Shown piece after piece: positions 41,812 to 51,237 of a stretch of DNA of 64,000 nt. A program made the position numbers and the translations under genes. The notes beneath the pieces are model-generated. The model ran no database searches, had not been told where the DNA came from, and was given only the letters and a program-made list of their open reading frames with translations. Origin of the DNA: Flavobacterium sp. Lineage in GTDB: Bacteria; Bacteroidota; Bacteroidia; Flavobacteriales; Flavobacteriaceae. The stretch lies in contig JADKHM010000015.1 of the NCBI GenBank assembly GCA_016721735.1, positions 62,001 to 126,000 of the forward strand, in the 5' to 3' direction. Every line of letters begins with the position of its first letter. Position 1 is the stretch's first letter.

Positions 41812-43050
41812 ATGTTTTTTTTGTATAATGTATTGGTGATTTTTGCGGGTTTTTGCATCAAAATCTTGGCGATTTTCAATTCAAAAATGCGGCTTTTTGT
41901 AGCAGGACGACTTACCGTATTTGATACTTTGGCGTCGAATATCAACGAAGAAGACAAGACCATTTGGTTTCATGCTGCCTCACTAGGCGAATATGAGCAA
42001 GGTTTGCCCGTGATGGAAAAAATGAAGCTGCTCTATCCCAAACACAAAATTGTTTTGACCTTTTTTTCGCCTTCAGGCTATGAAGTTCGAAAGAACAATA
42101 CAGTCGCCGATATTACGGTTTATTTGCCATTAGACACAAGGCGCAATGCTGTAAAATTTATTGACTTGGTGCATCCTGACATGGTGTTTTTCATCAAATA
42201 TGAGTATTGGCCAAATTATTTGAAAGTCTTAAGAAGCCGCTCGACTACCACTTATCTGATTTCTGGAATTTTTAGAAAAGACCAACTATTTTTTAAATGG
42301 TACGGCGGGTTTTACAGAAAAGCGCTAGAAACTTTTAAGCATTTCTTTGTGCAAAATTCAAGTTCAAAAGATCTACTGCTACGATTGGGAAAATCTAATG
42401 CAACAGTTTCTGGCGACACAAGATTTGATCGTGTTGCGGCTATTTTGGAAAAAGACAATCACTTGGATTTTATTTCGGAATTTAAAAATAACTTGCTCAC
42501 CATTGTAGTGGGAAGTTCATGGCCAAAGGATGAAAAAATCTTGGTTGATTATATTAATACTACTTCACATCAAGTGAAGTTTATTATTGCTCCACATAAC
42601 ATTAAATCAGATCAAATTCAAGAATTACAGAAAACAATTACGAAGAAGACGGTTTTGTTTTCGGAAAAAGAAGGAAAGAATTTGGCTGAATATGATGTGT
42701 TTATCATCGACACCATTGGGATTCTAACCAAAATATACAGCGAAGCAGATATAGCTTATGTTGGCGGTGGCTTTGGTAATCCTGGCGTTCATAACTTATT
42801 AGAGCCCGCGACTTTTGGTGTTCCGATTGTTCTTGGACCAAATTATTCCCATTTTGCTGAAGCCACAGCATTGGTAAATTTGGGTGGATGTGATGTTATT
42901 TCAAACGAGAATGACTTGAAAGAAACATTCGATAATTTAATTCAAAATACAGATGTTAGACGGGAGAAAGGCCATATTTGCAGCACTTTTGTGAAGATGA
43001 ATACAGGTGCTTTGGATATTATTCTCAATTACATTTCAAACCAATCATAA
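41812..43050 (+). CDS. waaA: 3-deoxy-D-manno-octulosonic acid (Kdo) transferase
   Basis: This membrane-attached glycosyltransferase adds Kdo from CMP-Kdo to lipid A. The 412-aa protein has an N-terminal membrane anchor (residues 1-20) and the family sequences WFHAASLGEYEQGLPVMEKM, FIKYEYWPNYLKVLRS, the acceptor-side SGIFRKDQLFFKWYGG, FVQNSSSKDLL, VVGSSWPKDEKIL, and AYVGGGFGNPGVHNLLEPAT. Both Rossmann-like halves are complete. It is probably in one transcript with the S46 peptidase gene 39 nt downstream, although no link in function is evident. Confidence 0.94.
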   Translation: MFFLYNVLVIFAGFCIKILAIFNSKMRLFVAGRLTVFDTLASNINEEDKTIWFHAASLGEYEQGLPVMEKMKLLYPKHKIVLTFFSPSGYEVRKNNTVADITVYLPLDTRRNAVKFIDLVHPDMVFFIKYEYWPNYLKVLRSRSTTTYLISGIFRKDQLFFKWYGGFYRKALETFKHFFVQNSSSKDLLLRLGKSNATVSGDTRFDRVAAILEKDNHLDFISEFKNNLLTIVVGSSWPKDEKILVDYINTTSHQVKFIIAPHNIKSDQIQELQKTITKKTVLFSEKEGKNLAEYDVFIIDTIGILTKIYSEADIAYVGGGFGNPGVHNLLEPATFGVPIVLGPNYSHFAEATALVNLGGCDVISNENDLKETFDNLIQNTDVRREKGHICSTFVKMNTGALDIILNYISNQS

Positions 43051-43089
43051 TAAAAAAAGTTACAGTCATAATTAATTAAATCAAACAAT

Positions 43090-45240
43090 ATGAAAATTTT
43101 AAAAGTACTCTTATTACTATTTGTTATTCAACTTCATGCACAACAAGGCGGCATGTGGATTCCTTCGCTTCTACAAGGAATGAATGAAAAGGAAATGAAA
43201 AACTTGGGAATGAAAATGTCGATTTCGGATATCTATGACGTCAATAAGTCGAGTTTGAAAGATGCCGTACCGCAATTTAACGGAGGTTGTACTTCGGAGG
43301 TAATTTCACCCAAAGGCTTGTTGTTGACGAATCACCATTGCGGATTTGACGAAATTCAAAGCCATTCTTCTGTTGAACATGATTATCTCACTGATGGTTT
43401 TTGGGCTTACAAAATGGAAGACGAATTGCCCAATCCGGAGTTGGAAGTTACTTTTATTGTGAAGATTGAAGACGTAACGTCGAAAGTTCTTGAAGGCGTT
43501 GCCACTTTGACTACTGAAGCAGAGAAACAAAAGAAAATACAAGAGAACATTGCGTCTTTGAGCAAATCACTACCGAAAGAAAGTTGGCAAGAGAATAAAA
43601 TTAGAACTTTTTTTGAAGGCAATCAATACATGCTTTTTGTGACCGAGAGTTATAAGGATGTTCGATTGGTTGGCGCGCCACCTTCGGCTATTGGAAAATT
43701 TGGTTCCGATACAGACAATTGGGTTTGGCCAAGACATACGGGAGATTTTTCGTTGTTCAGAATTTATGCGGATAAAAACAATCGTCCTGCGGCTTACTCT
43801 AAAGACAATGTACCTTTTACCCCGAGACATTTCTTGCCAATATCCCTGGATGGCGTAAGTGAAGACGATTTTACTTTAGTTTTTGGGTATCCAGGCAAGA
43901 CCAATGAATATCTACCAGCAGTTGCTATTGAGCAAATTGTCAATGAATTGAATCCTGCAAAAATTGAAATTAGAGACAAAGCGTTGAAAGTGCAAGATGG
44001 TTTTATGCGGAAGGACAATGCGATAAAAATTCAATACGCATCCAAATATGCTGGGATTGCCAACTACTGGAAAAAATGGATTGGAGAAACGCAAGGTTTG
44101 AAGAAATCAGATGCTGTAGCGATAAAGAAAAAGCAAGAAGCAGCTTTTCAAGAGAACGTTGTTAAAGCCGGAAAGCAGGCAGAATACGGAAATTTGTTAG
44201 CTGATTTTGACAAGAACTATAAAGAAATTGCTCCTTATGCATTGAGTCGTGATTACTTTATTGAAGTGGTCTTGCGTAACACAGAACTACTCAATGTGGC
44301 TTATAAAATGTATCAGTTAGAACAACTGTACGCGACCAAAGGCGAGCAAGCGTTTACGGATAGAAAAAACAATTTGGTGAATGGTCTCGGTGATTTCTAT
44401 AAAGATTTTAATGCTGCCGTTGATGAAAAGGTCTTTGAGCAACTCATTCAGCTTTATGCAACCAAATCTCCTAAGGAGTTTTTACCATCAAGCTTAGTCA
44501 ATGCCAATATCCCAGTTTTGACCAATTCGCTATATAAGGATGCAAAGCTTACGTCCTACACTGCGGTAAAGGAATTATTATCAGGAGACACCAAAACTAT
44601 TTTGACGAATCTAAACAATGATAAAGGATATCAGCTCGTTAAAGAAATGGCGGATAAGTATATCAAAGAAGTGGCGCCAAAATATGATGAAATCAACTTA
44701 AGAAATTTGGCTTTGCAGCGAACCTATATGAAAGCGCAATTAGAATTGAATAAAGAATCGAGAATTTTTCCGGATGCCAATAGCACTTTGAGGGTAACCT
44801 ACGGAAAAGTAAAAGGTTATGAACCGAAAGACGCAACCATATATAAACCCTTTACCTATTTGGATGGGGTTTTAGAAAAATATATTCCTGGCGATTATGA
44901 ATTTGATGTTCCAAAAAAACTCATCGACTTATATAGAGCCAAAGACTATGGTCAATACGGTTCTAAAGGCAAAATGCCGGTTTGCTTCATTGGAACAAAT
45001 CACACCACGGGAGGCAACTCTGGAAGTCCAGCAATTGACGCAAAAGGAAACTTAATTGGACTAAATTTTGATCGTGTTTGGGAAGGAACTATGAGCGATA
45101 TTTACTATGATCCTGCCATTTGTAGAAATGTTATGGTCGATATTCGATACGTTTTGTTCATCATTGACAAGTATGCGAATGCAAAAAACCTTATTGAGGA
45201 AATGAAAATTACGCATCCAAAACAAAAAAATAATAAATAA
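43090..45240 (+). CDS. S46 family dipeptidyl-peptidase, DPP11-type (Asp/Glu-specific)
   Basis: The 716-aa periplasmic serine peptidase releases dipeptides from the N-terminus of peptides. It has a signal peptide (residues 1-17). Chymotrypsin-like catalytic residues are His in TNHHCGF (80-86), Asp218 in PRHTGDFSLF and Ser643 in TTGGNSGSPAID. Arg661 in NFDRVWEGTMSD lies 18 residues after the Ser. This is the position that gives Asp/Glu preference in DPP11 and is Gly in DPP7. The specificity call is from that residue alone. Such enzymes support growth on protein-derived peptides. Confidence 0.9.
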   Translation: MKILKVLLLLFVIQLHAQQGGMWIPSLLQGMNEKEMKNLGMKMSISDIYDVNKSSLKDAVPQFNGGCTSEVISPKGLLLTNHHCGFDEIQSHSSVEHDYLTDGFWAYKMEDELPNPELEVTFIVKIEDVTSKVLEGVATLTTEAEKQKKIQENIASLSKSLPKESWQENKIRTFFEGNQYMLFVTESYKDVRLVGAPPSAIGKFGSDTDNWVWPRHTGDFSLFRIYADKNNRPAAYSKDNVPFTPRHFLPISLDGVSEDDFTLVFGYPGKTNEYLPAVAIEQIVNELNPAKIEIRDKALKVQDGFMRKDNAIKIQYASKYAGIANYWKKWIGETQGLKKSDAVAIKKKQEAAFQENVVKAGKQAEYGNLLADFDKNYKEIAPYALSRDYFIEVVLRNTELLNVAYKMYQLEQLYATKGEQAFTDRKNNLVNGLGDFYKDFNAAVDEKVFEQLIQLYATKSPKEFLPSSLVNANIPVLTNSLYKDAKLTSYTAVKELLSGDTKTILTNLNNDKGYQLVKEMADKYIKEVAPKYDEINLRNLALQRTYMKAQLELNKESRIFPDANSTLRVTYGKVKGYEPKDATIYKPFTYLDGVLEKYIPGDYEFDVPKKLIDLYRAKDYGQYGSKGKMPVCFIGTNHTTGGNSGSPAIDAKGNLIGLNFDRVWEGTMSDIYYDPAICRNVMVDIRYVLFIIDKYANAKNLIEEMKITHPKQKNNK

Positions 45241-45331
45241 AAAATAATATTTTAATAAAATAATCAACAAATAAAATTACAAAACGTTAAATATATTACA
45301 CATTTCATTTAAGTTATGGGTAGCTGATTTT

Positions 45332-45347
45332 TGGCATAATACTTGGT
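45332..45347 (+). promoter_or_regulatory. Candidate sigma-54 (RpoN) promoter upstream of the small lipoprotein gene
   Basis: TGGCATAATACTTGGT agrees with the -24/-12 consensus TGGCAYRN4TTGCW at all but one defined base (G instead of C in the -12 element), with correct spacing. It lies 121 nt before the start of the small lipoprotein gene, in the longest untranslated stretch of the area. Confidence 0.45.
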
Positions 45348-45423
45348 AAACAGTCGGCAGTTGCAACAGAATATAAATTTTTAAAAAAAAATTGAAAAAT
45401 ATTTTTCCATAATAAAAAATTTA

Positions 45424-45431
45424 TATCTTTG
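45424..45431 (+). promoter_or_regulatory. TAnnTTTG element of the small lipoprotein gene
   Basis: TATCTTTG lies 37 nt before the start codon. The nearest TTG upstream is at a spacing of 29 nt, so only the -7 part is convincing. Confidence 0.5.
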
Positions 45432-45468
45432 CCTCGAATTAATAATTAACCTTTTATAATTAAGTAAG

Positions 45469-45690
45469 ATGAAAAAGTATTTTTTAAGTTTAGCTGTTAT
45501 CGCTGCATTAACTGTAGTATCTTGTAAACAAGCTGAAGCTCCTGCTGAAGAAGCTCCAGTAACTGAAGAAGTTGCACCTGCTGTTGAAGAAGCTGCTCCT
45601 GTAGCTGATACTGCTGCTGCTGCTGCTACTGAAGCTGCTCCTGCTGCTGACGCTGCTGCTGCTCCTGCTGCTGAGCCTGCAAAAAAATAA
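45469..45690 (+). CDS. Small Ala/Pro/Glu-rich lipoprotein
   Basis: The 73-aa protein begins with a lipoprotein signal, MKKYFLSLAVIAALTVVSCK, with the lipid-modified Cys at residue 19 (VVSC). The mature 55 residues are almost only Ala, Pro, Glu and Val in EEAP/AAP repeats and end in KK, so the chain is acidic and probably unfolded or rod-like. The role is unknown; tethering or spacing at the envelope is an inference. Two possible promoters precede it and a strong terminator follows, so it is a stand-alone unit and possibly highly expressed. Confidence 0.82.
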   Translation: MKKYFLSLAVIAALTVVSCKQAEAPAEEAPVTEEVAPAVEEAAPVADTAAAAATEAAPAADAAAAPAAEPAKK

Positions 45691-45714
45691 TTAGAAATCA
45701 CTTCTAAAGATTTT

Positions 45715-45741
45715 AAAACCACGCAATGCGTGGTTTTTTTA
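45715..45741 (+). terminator. Terminator after the small lipoprotein gene
   Basis: AAAACCACGC and GCGTGGTTTT form a perfect 10-bp stem with a 3-nt loop, followed by T. Confidence 0.85.
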
Positions 45742-45776
45742 TTTGATAATAGTCTCTATTTTGAAATAGCCAGAAA

Positions 45777-45813
45777 TAAAAAAAGCTTCAAACAAATGTT
45801 TGAAGCTTTTTTT
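45777..45813 (-). terminator. Terminator after the tRNA-Gly/tRNA-Leu unit
   Basis: A perfect 13-bp stem (45781-45793 with 45798-45810) is followed on the minus strand by a T run. It lies right behind the tRNA-Leu gene. Confidence 0.8.
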
Positions 45814-45814
45814 G

Positions 45815-45900
45815 TACTCAGAGCGGGACTTGAACCCGCACGAACATTGCTGTTCACTGGATTTTAAGTCCAGCGTGTCTACCAATTTCACCATCCGAGC
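45815..45900 (-). tRNA. tRNA-Leu (anticodon UAA)
   Basis: On the minus strand the 86-nt gene starts GCTCGGATGGTGAAATTGGT and ends GTCCCGCTCTGAGTA. It has the long variable arm of class II tRNAs (GTGAACAGCAATGTTCGT) and the anticodon loop CTTAAAA (anticodon TAA). CCA is not encoded. Confidence 0.95.
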
Positions 45901-45912
45901 TGGACAATCTTG

Positions 45913-45985
45913 AGCGAAAAACGGGGCTCGAACCCGCGACCTCGACCTTGGCAAGGTCGCGCTCTACCAACTGAGCTATTTTCGC
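45913..45985 (-). tRNA. tRNA-Gly (anticodon GCC)
   Basis: On the minus strand the 73-nt gene starts GCGAAAATAGCTCAGTTGGT. The anticodon arm is CGACC-TTGCCAA-GGTCG (anticodon GCC). The 3' CCA is not encoded. It is 12 nt upstream of tRNA-Leu and probably co-transcribed with it. Confidence 0.95.
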
Positions 45986-46130
45986 ATTTCAATTTCTTAA
46001 AGAACTGCCTTACTTGTTTCGTAATGCGAGGGCAAATTTAATACTTTAATTCAATTCTACAAGCCTTTTGAGAAAAAAAAGCACGCTAATTTATAACGTC
46101 CTGAATCACTATTATTTAATGACTCCCTTT

Positions 46131-48737
46131 CTATTTCTTAGACAACATTCTCTTGATTTCGTTGAGTTTCATCATGGCTTCGATTGGTGTTAAGGTATTG
46201 ATATCTAAATTAAGGATTTCATCCCTAATTTCTTCCAATAAAGGATCATCTAAATTAAAGAAGCTCATCTGCATTTCTGCCTTTTCTGCTTTGATACTAT
46301 TTAACGCATCGTTGGAATGATTTTTCTCCAATTTCTTCAATATTTTCTGTGCTTTTGACAAAACGATTTGAGGAATTCCAGCCATTTTCGCAACGTGCAA
46401 CCCGAAACTATGGGCACTCCCGCCTTTTACCAATTTACGAATAAACAACACGGTATCTTTTAGTTCCTTTACTGATACGTTATAGTTTTGAATTCTTGGC
46501 AACAATTCGCTCATTTCATTTAATTCATGATAATGCGTTGCAAACAAAGTCTTAGGTCTTGTCGGATGCTCATGCAAAAATTCCGCAATGGACCATGCTA
46601 TTGAAATACCATCATATGTACTAGTCCCTCGTCCGATCTCGTCCAACAATATCAAACTTCGATCGGAAAGATTGTTCAGAATCGATGCGGTTTCATTCAT
46701 TTCTACCATAAAGGTCGATTCTCCCATCGAAATGTTATCACTCGCCCCAACCCTCGTAAATATCTTATCTACCACACCCATATTGACTGACTCGGCTGGG
46801 ACAAAACTTCCAATTTGAGCCAATAGTACTATCAAGGCCGTTTGTCTCAAAATTGCAGATTTACCGGACATATTTGGACCCGTAATCATAATCAACTGCT
46901 GTGATTCTCTATCTAAAAAAACATCATTAGCAATGTAAGGTAATCCAACTGGCAACTGTCTTTCAATTACAGGATGTCGTCCATTCTTAATATCCAAAAC
47001 AAAACCTTCATCTAGTACGGGACATACATACTGATTTTCTATTGCCAATTGCGCAAATGAAGTTAAGCAATCTAATTGCGCAATCAAATTGGCGTTTAGT
47101 TGCACTGGTTTGATATAACTCGCCACCCAACTTACTAATTGCTCAAACAATTCAACTTCTAATTTTTGAATCTTTTCCTCGGCACCGAGAATCTTCGATT
47201 CATATTCTTTGAGTTCTTCCGTAATGTAGCGCTCTGCATTGACGAGCGTTTGCTTTCTAATCCATTCTGTTGGAACCTTGTCTTTGTGGGTGTTTCTGAC
47301 TTCAATATAATATCCAAAAACATTATTAAAGGAAATTTTTAGCGACGCAATTCCTGTCTTTTCAGATTCTCTTGTCTCAATGCCTTCCAGAAATTCTTTT
47401 CCTGTACTTGAAATCAATCGCAGTTCGTCAAGTTCATTACTTATCCCCGATGCAATGGCATTCCCCTTAGAGATGGCAACCGGAGCCTCTTGGTTAAGTG
47501 TTGTCTTGATTTTTTCTCGCAACACCTCGCAACCATTTAAGCTATCACCAATAATTCGTACTGCCTCTTGTTTGCTTCGCAACGCAATTTCCTTTATAGG
47601 CATAATCGCATCTAATGAATCTTTCAAAAAGACCATTTCTCGAGGAGAAACTTTACCTGCCGCAATCTTTGAAATTAACCGTTCTAGATCAGAAATCTGT
47701 TTGATTTGACTCTGAATACTTTTTAAAATCTCCTGATTCTCTTTCAAATAAGCAACAACCTCATGACGATTTTGAATTTTTCGAATGTCTTTCAGGGGCA
47801 ACGCCAACCAACGTTTCAATAATCTTCCACCCATTGGCGACAAAGTCTTGTCGATTATGTCAAGCAATGTGACGGCGTTTGGATTGTAACTATGGTATAA
47901 CTCAAGGTTTCTTATCGTAAATCGATCCATCCAAACATAAGCGTCTTCCGCAATTCGATGAATAGAAGTAATATGTTGTCTTTTGTTATGTTGCGTCTCA
48001 GATAAGTAATACAAAATGGCTCCAGAAGCGATAATCCCTTCCCGCAATTCTTCAATTCCAAAGCCCTTCAGTGTAGTAGTTTGAAAATGATTGGTTAATG
48101 ACTCAAAGGCATAGTCTTCTTTATATATCCAGTCTTCTAGGTAAAAATGATGATAATCTTCACCAAAAGTTTCTCTAAAATTACTTTTGTGAATTTTCGC
48201 AATTAGGACTTCACTCGGGCTGAAATTCTGCAGTAATTTATCTACATATTCTTCATTTCCTTCTGCCGTTAAGAACTCGCCCGTTGAAATATCTAGAAAC
48301 GAAATCCCGATATTCTTTTTCCCAAAATAAACGGAAGCTAAAAAATTATTTGAATTGGATTGTAAAACCTCGTCATTCATAGAAACCCCAGGCGTCACTA
48401 ATTCTGTAACACCTCTTTTGACAATGGTTTTAGTCATCTTAGGGTCTTCCAACTGGTCGCAAATGGCAACACGTAGTCCCGCTTTAACAAGCTTCGGCAA
48501 ATACGTATTCAAAGAATGATGTGGAAATCCAGCTAAAGCAGTTTCTGTTTCAGATCCAGCTCCTCGTTTTGTAAGAACTATCCCCAGTATTTTCGATGCC
48601 CGAACAGCATCTTCTCCAAAAGTTTCATAGAAGTCGCCAACTCTAAACAACAAGCAAGCATCAGGATATCTCCTCTTAATCTCATTGTATTGCTTCATTA
48701 ATGGCGTTTCTTTCGCTTCTTTTTCTATAGATTTCAA
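46131..48737 (-). CDS. mutS: DNA mismatch repair protein MutS
   Basis: MutS recognises mismatched bases and starts mismatch repair. The 868-aa protein has the mismatch-binding domain I with [17 protein letters not shown] (Phe-x-Glu motif), the connector, lever and clamp domains, and the ATPase domain with Walker [31 protein letters not shown] and the C-terminal helix-turn-helix. No ATG precedes domain I at the usual place. The proposed start is a TTG at 48737, giving [12 protein letters not shown] before the internal Met of [12 protein letters not shown]. Starting at that Met would drop 13 residues and is the alternative. It is divergent from the DUF1573 gene. Confidence 0.94.
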   Translation of the reverse strand: MKSIEKEAKETPLMKQYNEIKRRYPDACLLFRVGDFYETFGEDAVRASKILGIVLTKRGAGSETETALAGFPHHSLNTYLPKLVKAGLRVAICDQLEDPKMTKTIVKRGVTELVTPGVSMNDEVLQSNSNNFLASVYFGKKNIGISFLDISTGEFLTAEGNEEYVDKLLQNFSPSEVLIAKIHKSNFRETFGEDYHHFYLEDWIYKEDYAFESLTNHFQTTTLKGFGIEELREGIIASGAILYYLSETQHNKRQHITSIHRIAEDAYVWMDRFTIRNLELYHSYNPNAVTLLDIIDKTLSPMGGRLLKRWLALPLKDIRKIQNRHEVVAYLKENQEILKSIQSQIKQISDLERLISKIAAGKVSPREMVFLKDSLDAIMPIKEIALRSKQEAVRIIGDSLNGCEVLREKIKTTLNQEAPVAISKGNAIASGISNELDELRLISSTGKEFLEGIETRESEKTGIASLKISFNNVFGYYIEVRNTHKDKVPTEWIRKQTLVNAERYITEELKEYESKILGAEEKIQKLEVELFEQLVSWVASYIKPVQLNANLIAQLDCLTSFAQLAIENQYVCPVLDEGFVLDIKNGRHPVIERQLPVGLPYIANDVFLDRESQQLIMITGPNMSGKSAILRQTALIVLLAQIGSFVPAESVNMGVVDKIFTRVGASDNISMGESTFMVEMNETASILNNLSDRSLILLDEIGRGTSTYDGISIAWSIAEFLHEHPTRPKTLFATHYHELNEMSELLPRIQNYNVSVKELKDTVLFIRKLVKGGSAHSFGLHVAKMAGIPQIVLSKAQKILKKLEKNHSNDALNSIKAEKAEMQMSFFNLDDPLLEEIRDEILNLDINTLTPIEAMMKLNEIKRMLSKK

Positions 48738-48843
48738 GGGTTGTATCTGTTTTGAGGTATTAATAAAGGAATAGCGAATTTAAAAATTTTAAAATGAATT
48801 TATTGCGTTCACAAAAATTAATTAATTTTAAGAAATCTTTAGA

Positions 48844-48872
48844 TTGCAGTTTGGATTTTTTGAATAGTTTTG
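48844..48872 (+). promoter_or_regulatory. Promoter of the DUF1573 gene
   Basis: TTG (48844-48846), an 18-nt spacer and TAGTTTTG (48865-48872) match the Bacteroidetes pattern, 26 nt before the start codon. Confidence 0.7.
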
Positions 48873-48898
48873 TCTTGTAAATCTTAACAAAAACAACA

Positions 48899-49375
48899 AT
48901 GAAAAAATTAGTATTATTTGCTGTATTAACGGTTTTTGGTGTAGCAACTGCAAATGCGCAAGCAAAAAAACCTGTAAAGAAAGAAGCTGCTAAAAAAGAA
49001 ACTGCTGCTAAAGCTGATTCTCCAAAAGTTGACGGAGCTGGAATGGTTTTCGAAAACGAAACCATTGATTATGGTACACTTCCTCACAATGCTGACGGAA
49101 AACGTGAATTCGTATTTGTAAACAACGGAACAAAACCATTAATCATCTCTAACGCTACAGGATCATGTGGTTGTACAGTACCAACATGGCCAAAAGAGCC
49201 AATTGCTCCAGGAGCAAGAGCGGTAATTGGTGTAAAATATGCTACTGACAGAGTTGGTGCTTTTACAAAAACAGTTACGCTTACTTCTAATGCAGAAGGA
49301 CAAGCTTCAAAAGTGTTGACTATCAAAGGAACAATCCTTGGTGATGACGCTCCAAAAGAAACTCCAAAAGGATAA
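48899..49375 (+). CDS. DUF1573 domain-containing exported protein
   Basis: The 158-aa protein has a signal peptide (residues 1-20, TANAQ), a Lys/Ala-rich linker (about 21-40), and an Ig-like DUF1573 domain. The domain has the typical FENETIDYGTLPHNADGKRE start, the FVNNGTKPLIISNATGSCGC core and TVPTWPKEPIAPGARAVI. The function in Bacteroidetes is unknown. Expression is likely strong, from a good promoter and with a terminator of its own. Confidence 0.9.
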   Translation: MKKLVLFAVLTVFGVATANAQAKKPVKKEAAKKETAAKADSPKVDGAGMVFENETIDYGTLPHNADGKREFVFVNNGTKPLIISNATGSCGCTVPTWPKEPIAPGARAVIGVKYATDRVGAFTKTVTLTSNAEGQASKVLTIKGTILGDDAPKETPKG

Positions 49376-49392
49376 TCTTTTTTATATAATAG

Positions 49393-49426
49393 AAAAAACT
49401 TCCAATTCGTTGGGAGTTTTTTTTTG
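49393..49426 (+). terminator. Terminator after the DUF1573 gene
   Basis: AACTTCCAA and TTGGGAGTT pair with one G-T wobble around TTCG and are followed by a long T run. Confidence 0.8.
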
Positions 49427-49448
49427 TTTACATTTGAAATAAAGCTAC

Positions 49449-49979
49449 ATGAGAAAACTTGAAAATAGCGAATTAGAACGAAAATCGATTGCAGATTTTA
49501 AGAATTCCGACAAAACTCCATTGATTATTATTCTCGACGATGTCAGGAGCCTCAATAATATCGGTTCCGTGTTCAGAACTGCAGATGCTTTCTTGATTGA
49601 AAAAATCTATTTATGTGGTATTACTGCAGTACCTCCAAATAAAGAAATTCACAAAACCGCACTTGGCGCCACCGATACTGTCGATTGGGAGTATCACGAA
49701 GATGTTGCGACATTAATTCACAAACTAAAAAATGACAAGGTAAGCGTATTCGCCATCGAGCAAGTGGAAAACGCCATCCATCTCCAAAATTTTTCGATAG
49801 TTCAAAACGAAAAATACGCAGTCGTATTCGGGAATGAAGTTTTTGGGGTAAATCAAAAGGCAATTGAAATCTGCGACGGGACCATAGAAATTCCGCAGCT
49901 AGGAACCAAACATTCCTTAAATATTGCAGTCAGCGCAGGCATTGTCATGTGGGATTTGTTCAAAAAATTTCACTATTGA
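49449..49979 (+). CDS. TrmH/SpoU family RNA 2'-O-methyltransferase
   Basis: The 176-aa protein is a SPOUT-type RNA methylase. Its knotted SAM-binding core shows LDDVRSLNNIGSVFRTADAF (motif 1 with the Asn-x-Gly-x-x-x-Arg), VFGNEVFGVNQKAIEI (motif 2) and IEIPQLGTKHSLNIAVSAGI (motif 3). The target RNA cannot be read from the sequence. Its 3' end overlaps the converging folK-dNK gene by 7 nt. Confidence 0.92.
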   Translation: MRKLENSELERKSIADFKNSDKTPLIIILDDVRSLNNIGSVFRTADAFLIEKIYLCGITAVPPNKEIHKTALGATDTVDWEYHEDVATLIHKLKNDKVSVFAIEQVENAIHLQNFSIVQNEKYAVVFGNEVFGVNQKAIEICDGTIEIPQLGTKHSLNIAVSAGIVMWDLFKKFHY

Positions 49980-51112
49980 TTTTTCAACTTTTGGTGAATT
50001 TCTTCCAAAACAAAAACATAATCTTCTTGCTTTCTCACGAAATCTCGGTCTGAAACATCTATAATCAAAACGTTCAAATCGGCTTGTGACTTGATATAGT
50101 CTAAATAGCCTTTATTAATCTTATCCAAATACTCCGCCGGAATCTCCTGCTCGTAACTTCTCCCTCTATACTTGATATTCTCTAGCAAACGCTCGGTATT
50201 TTGATACAAGTAAATGTACAAATCTGGTTTGGGCATTTCCTTATAGATGATTTCAAACAATTTCCGATACAAACGGTATTCATCCTCACTAAGCGTCACC
50301 TTCGCAAAAATTAGCGACTTAAAAATGTGGTAATCGGCAATTATAAAATCTTTAAACAAATCAAATTGCGCCAAATCATCAGAAATTTGTTGATATCTAT
50401 CGGCCAAAAATGACATTTCCAACGGGAATGCATATCGATTCTGATCTTGATAAAACTTCGGCAAAAAAGGATTATCGGCAAAACGCTCGAAGACGGTCTT
50501 CGCATTAAAATCTTCAGCAATCTTCGTAGTCAATGTTGTTTTTCCCGCACCAATATTTCCTTCAATGGCGATATAATTGAAATGATCTAGTGCGATGTTT
50601 TTTATTGGAAAATCCAACGATTGAAGCATCTTGATTTGGCTTTTATCCTCAGAAGCCTTTAAGAGTTCAGGCAGGTACTTTTGTAAAATGGGATGACGCC
50701 AATCTAAATTTAAATCCCGCATTGGCACCAACACAAACAATCGCTCTTGCATAAACGGATGTGGCACCGTGAGATTCTTAGACGCAATAATTTCTTCATT
50801 GAAAGTAATCACATCAATATCTATAGGCCTTGACTGATATCCTTCTGTCTCGGTTCGTACTCTACCCAACTTCTTTTCGATATTCAAGACATTTTCAAGT
50901 ACCGTTTCTGCGTCAGTTTGGGTATGCAATACCAGTGCGCAATTATAAAACGCTTCACCATCAAATCCCCAAGCAGGCGTCTCATATAGGTTGGAAACTT
51001 TGACAATTGTTCCTACACTTTGGTGAATAAATTCGATAGCCTTTTGGATGTTTTCCAGACGATTTCCCTGGTTACTGCCTAACGATAAAATAACTTGATG
51101 TTGCGTATTCAT
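49973..51112 (-). CDS. folK: HPPK-deoxynucleoside kinase fusion
   Basis: The 379-aa protein joins two enzymes. Residues 1-160 are 6-hydroxymethyl-dihydropterin pyrophosphokinase of the folate pathway (VILSLGSNQGNRLENIQKAI, YETPAWGFDGEAFYNCAL, RPIDIDVITFNEEI, VPHPFMQERLFVLVPM). Residues about 178-379 are a deoxynucleoside kinase of the dCK/dGK family: P-loop IAIEGNIGAGKTTLTTKI, FLADRYQQISDDLAQF, the DRY-like motif and RGRSYEQEIP lid region. This fusion occurs widely in Bacteroidetes. The nucleoside preference is unknown; the kinase half feeds dNTP salvage. Confidence 0.93.
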   Translation of the reverse strand: MNTQHQVILSLGSNQGNRLENIQKAIEFIHQSVGTIVKVSNLYETPAWGFDGEAFYNCALVLHTQTDAETVLENVLNIEKKLGRVRTETEGYQSRPIDIDVITFNEEIIASKNLTVPHPFMQERLFVLVPMRDLNLDWRHPILQKYLPELLKASEDKSQIKMLQSLDFPIKNIALDHFNYIAIEGNIGAGKTTLTTKIAEDFNAKTVFERFADNPFLPKFYQDQNRYAFPLEMSFLADRYQQISDDLAQFDLFKDFIIADYHIFKSLIFAKVTLSEDEYRLYRKLFEIIYKEMPKPDLYIYLYQNTERLLENIKYRGRSYEQEIPAEYLDKINKGYLDYIKSQADLNVLIIDVSDRDFVRKQEDYVFVLEEIHQKLKNQ

Positions 51113-51237
51113 ATTAACCGCAAATTAAGTAAAAGAATTTTAGAATAGAAGTATATTTGCACCGACTGTTAATAAATTTAATTACCGTTGAAATTGTAAC
51201 TTTAGTAGTTCAAAGTCAACTTATTGATAAAAAAAAT

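Noticed and set aside
45381..45722. Ala/Gly-rich open frame on the minus strand across the small lipoprotein gene
   Set aside because: It is the antisense reading of the GCT/CTG-rich lipoprotein codons; low-complexity frames open easily on both strands.
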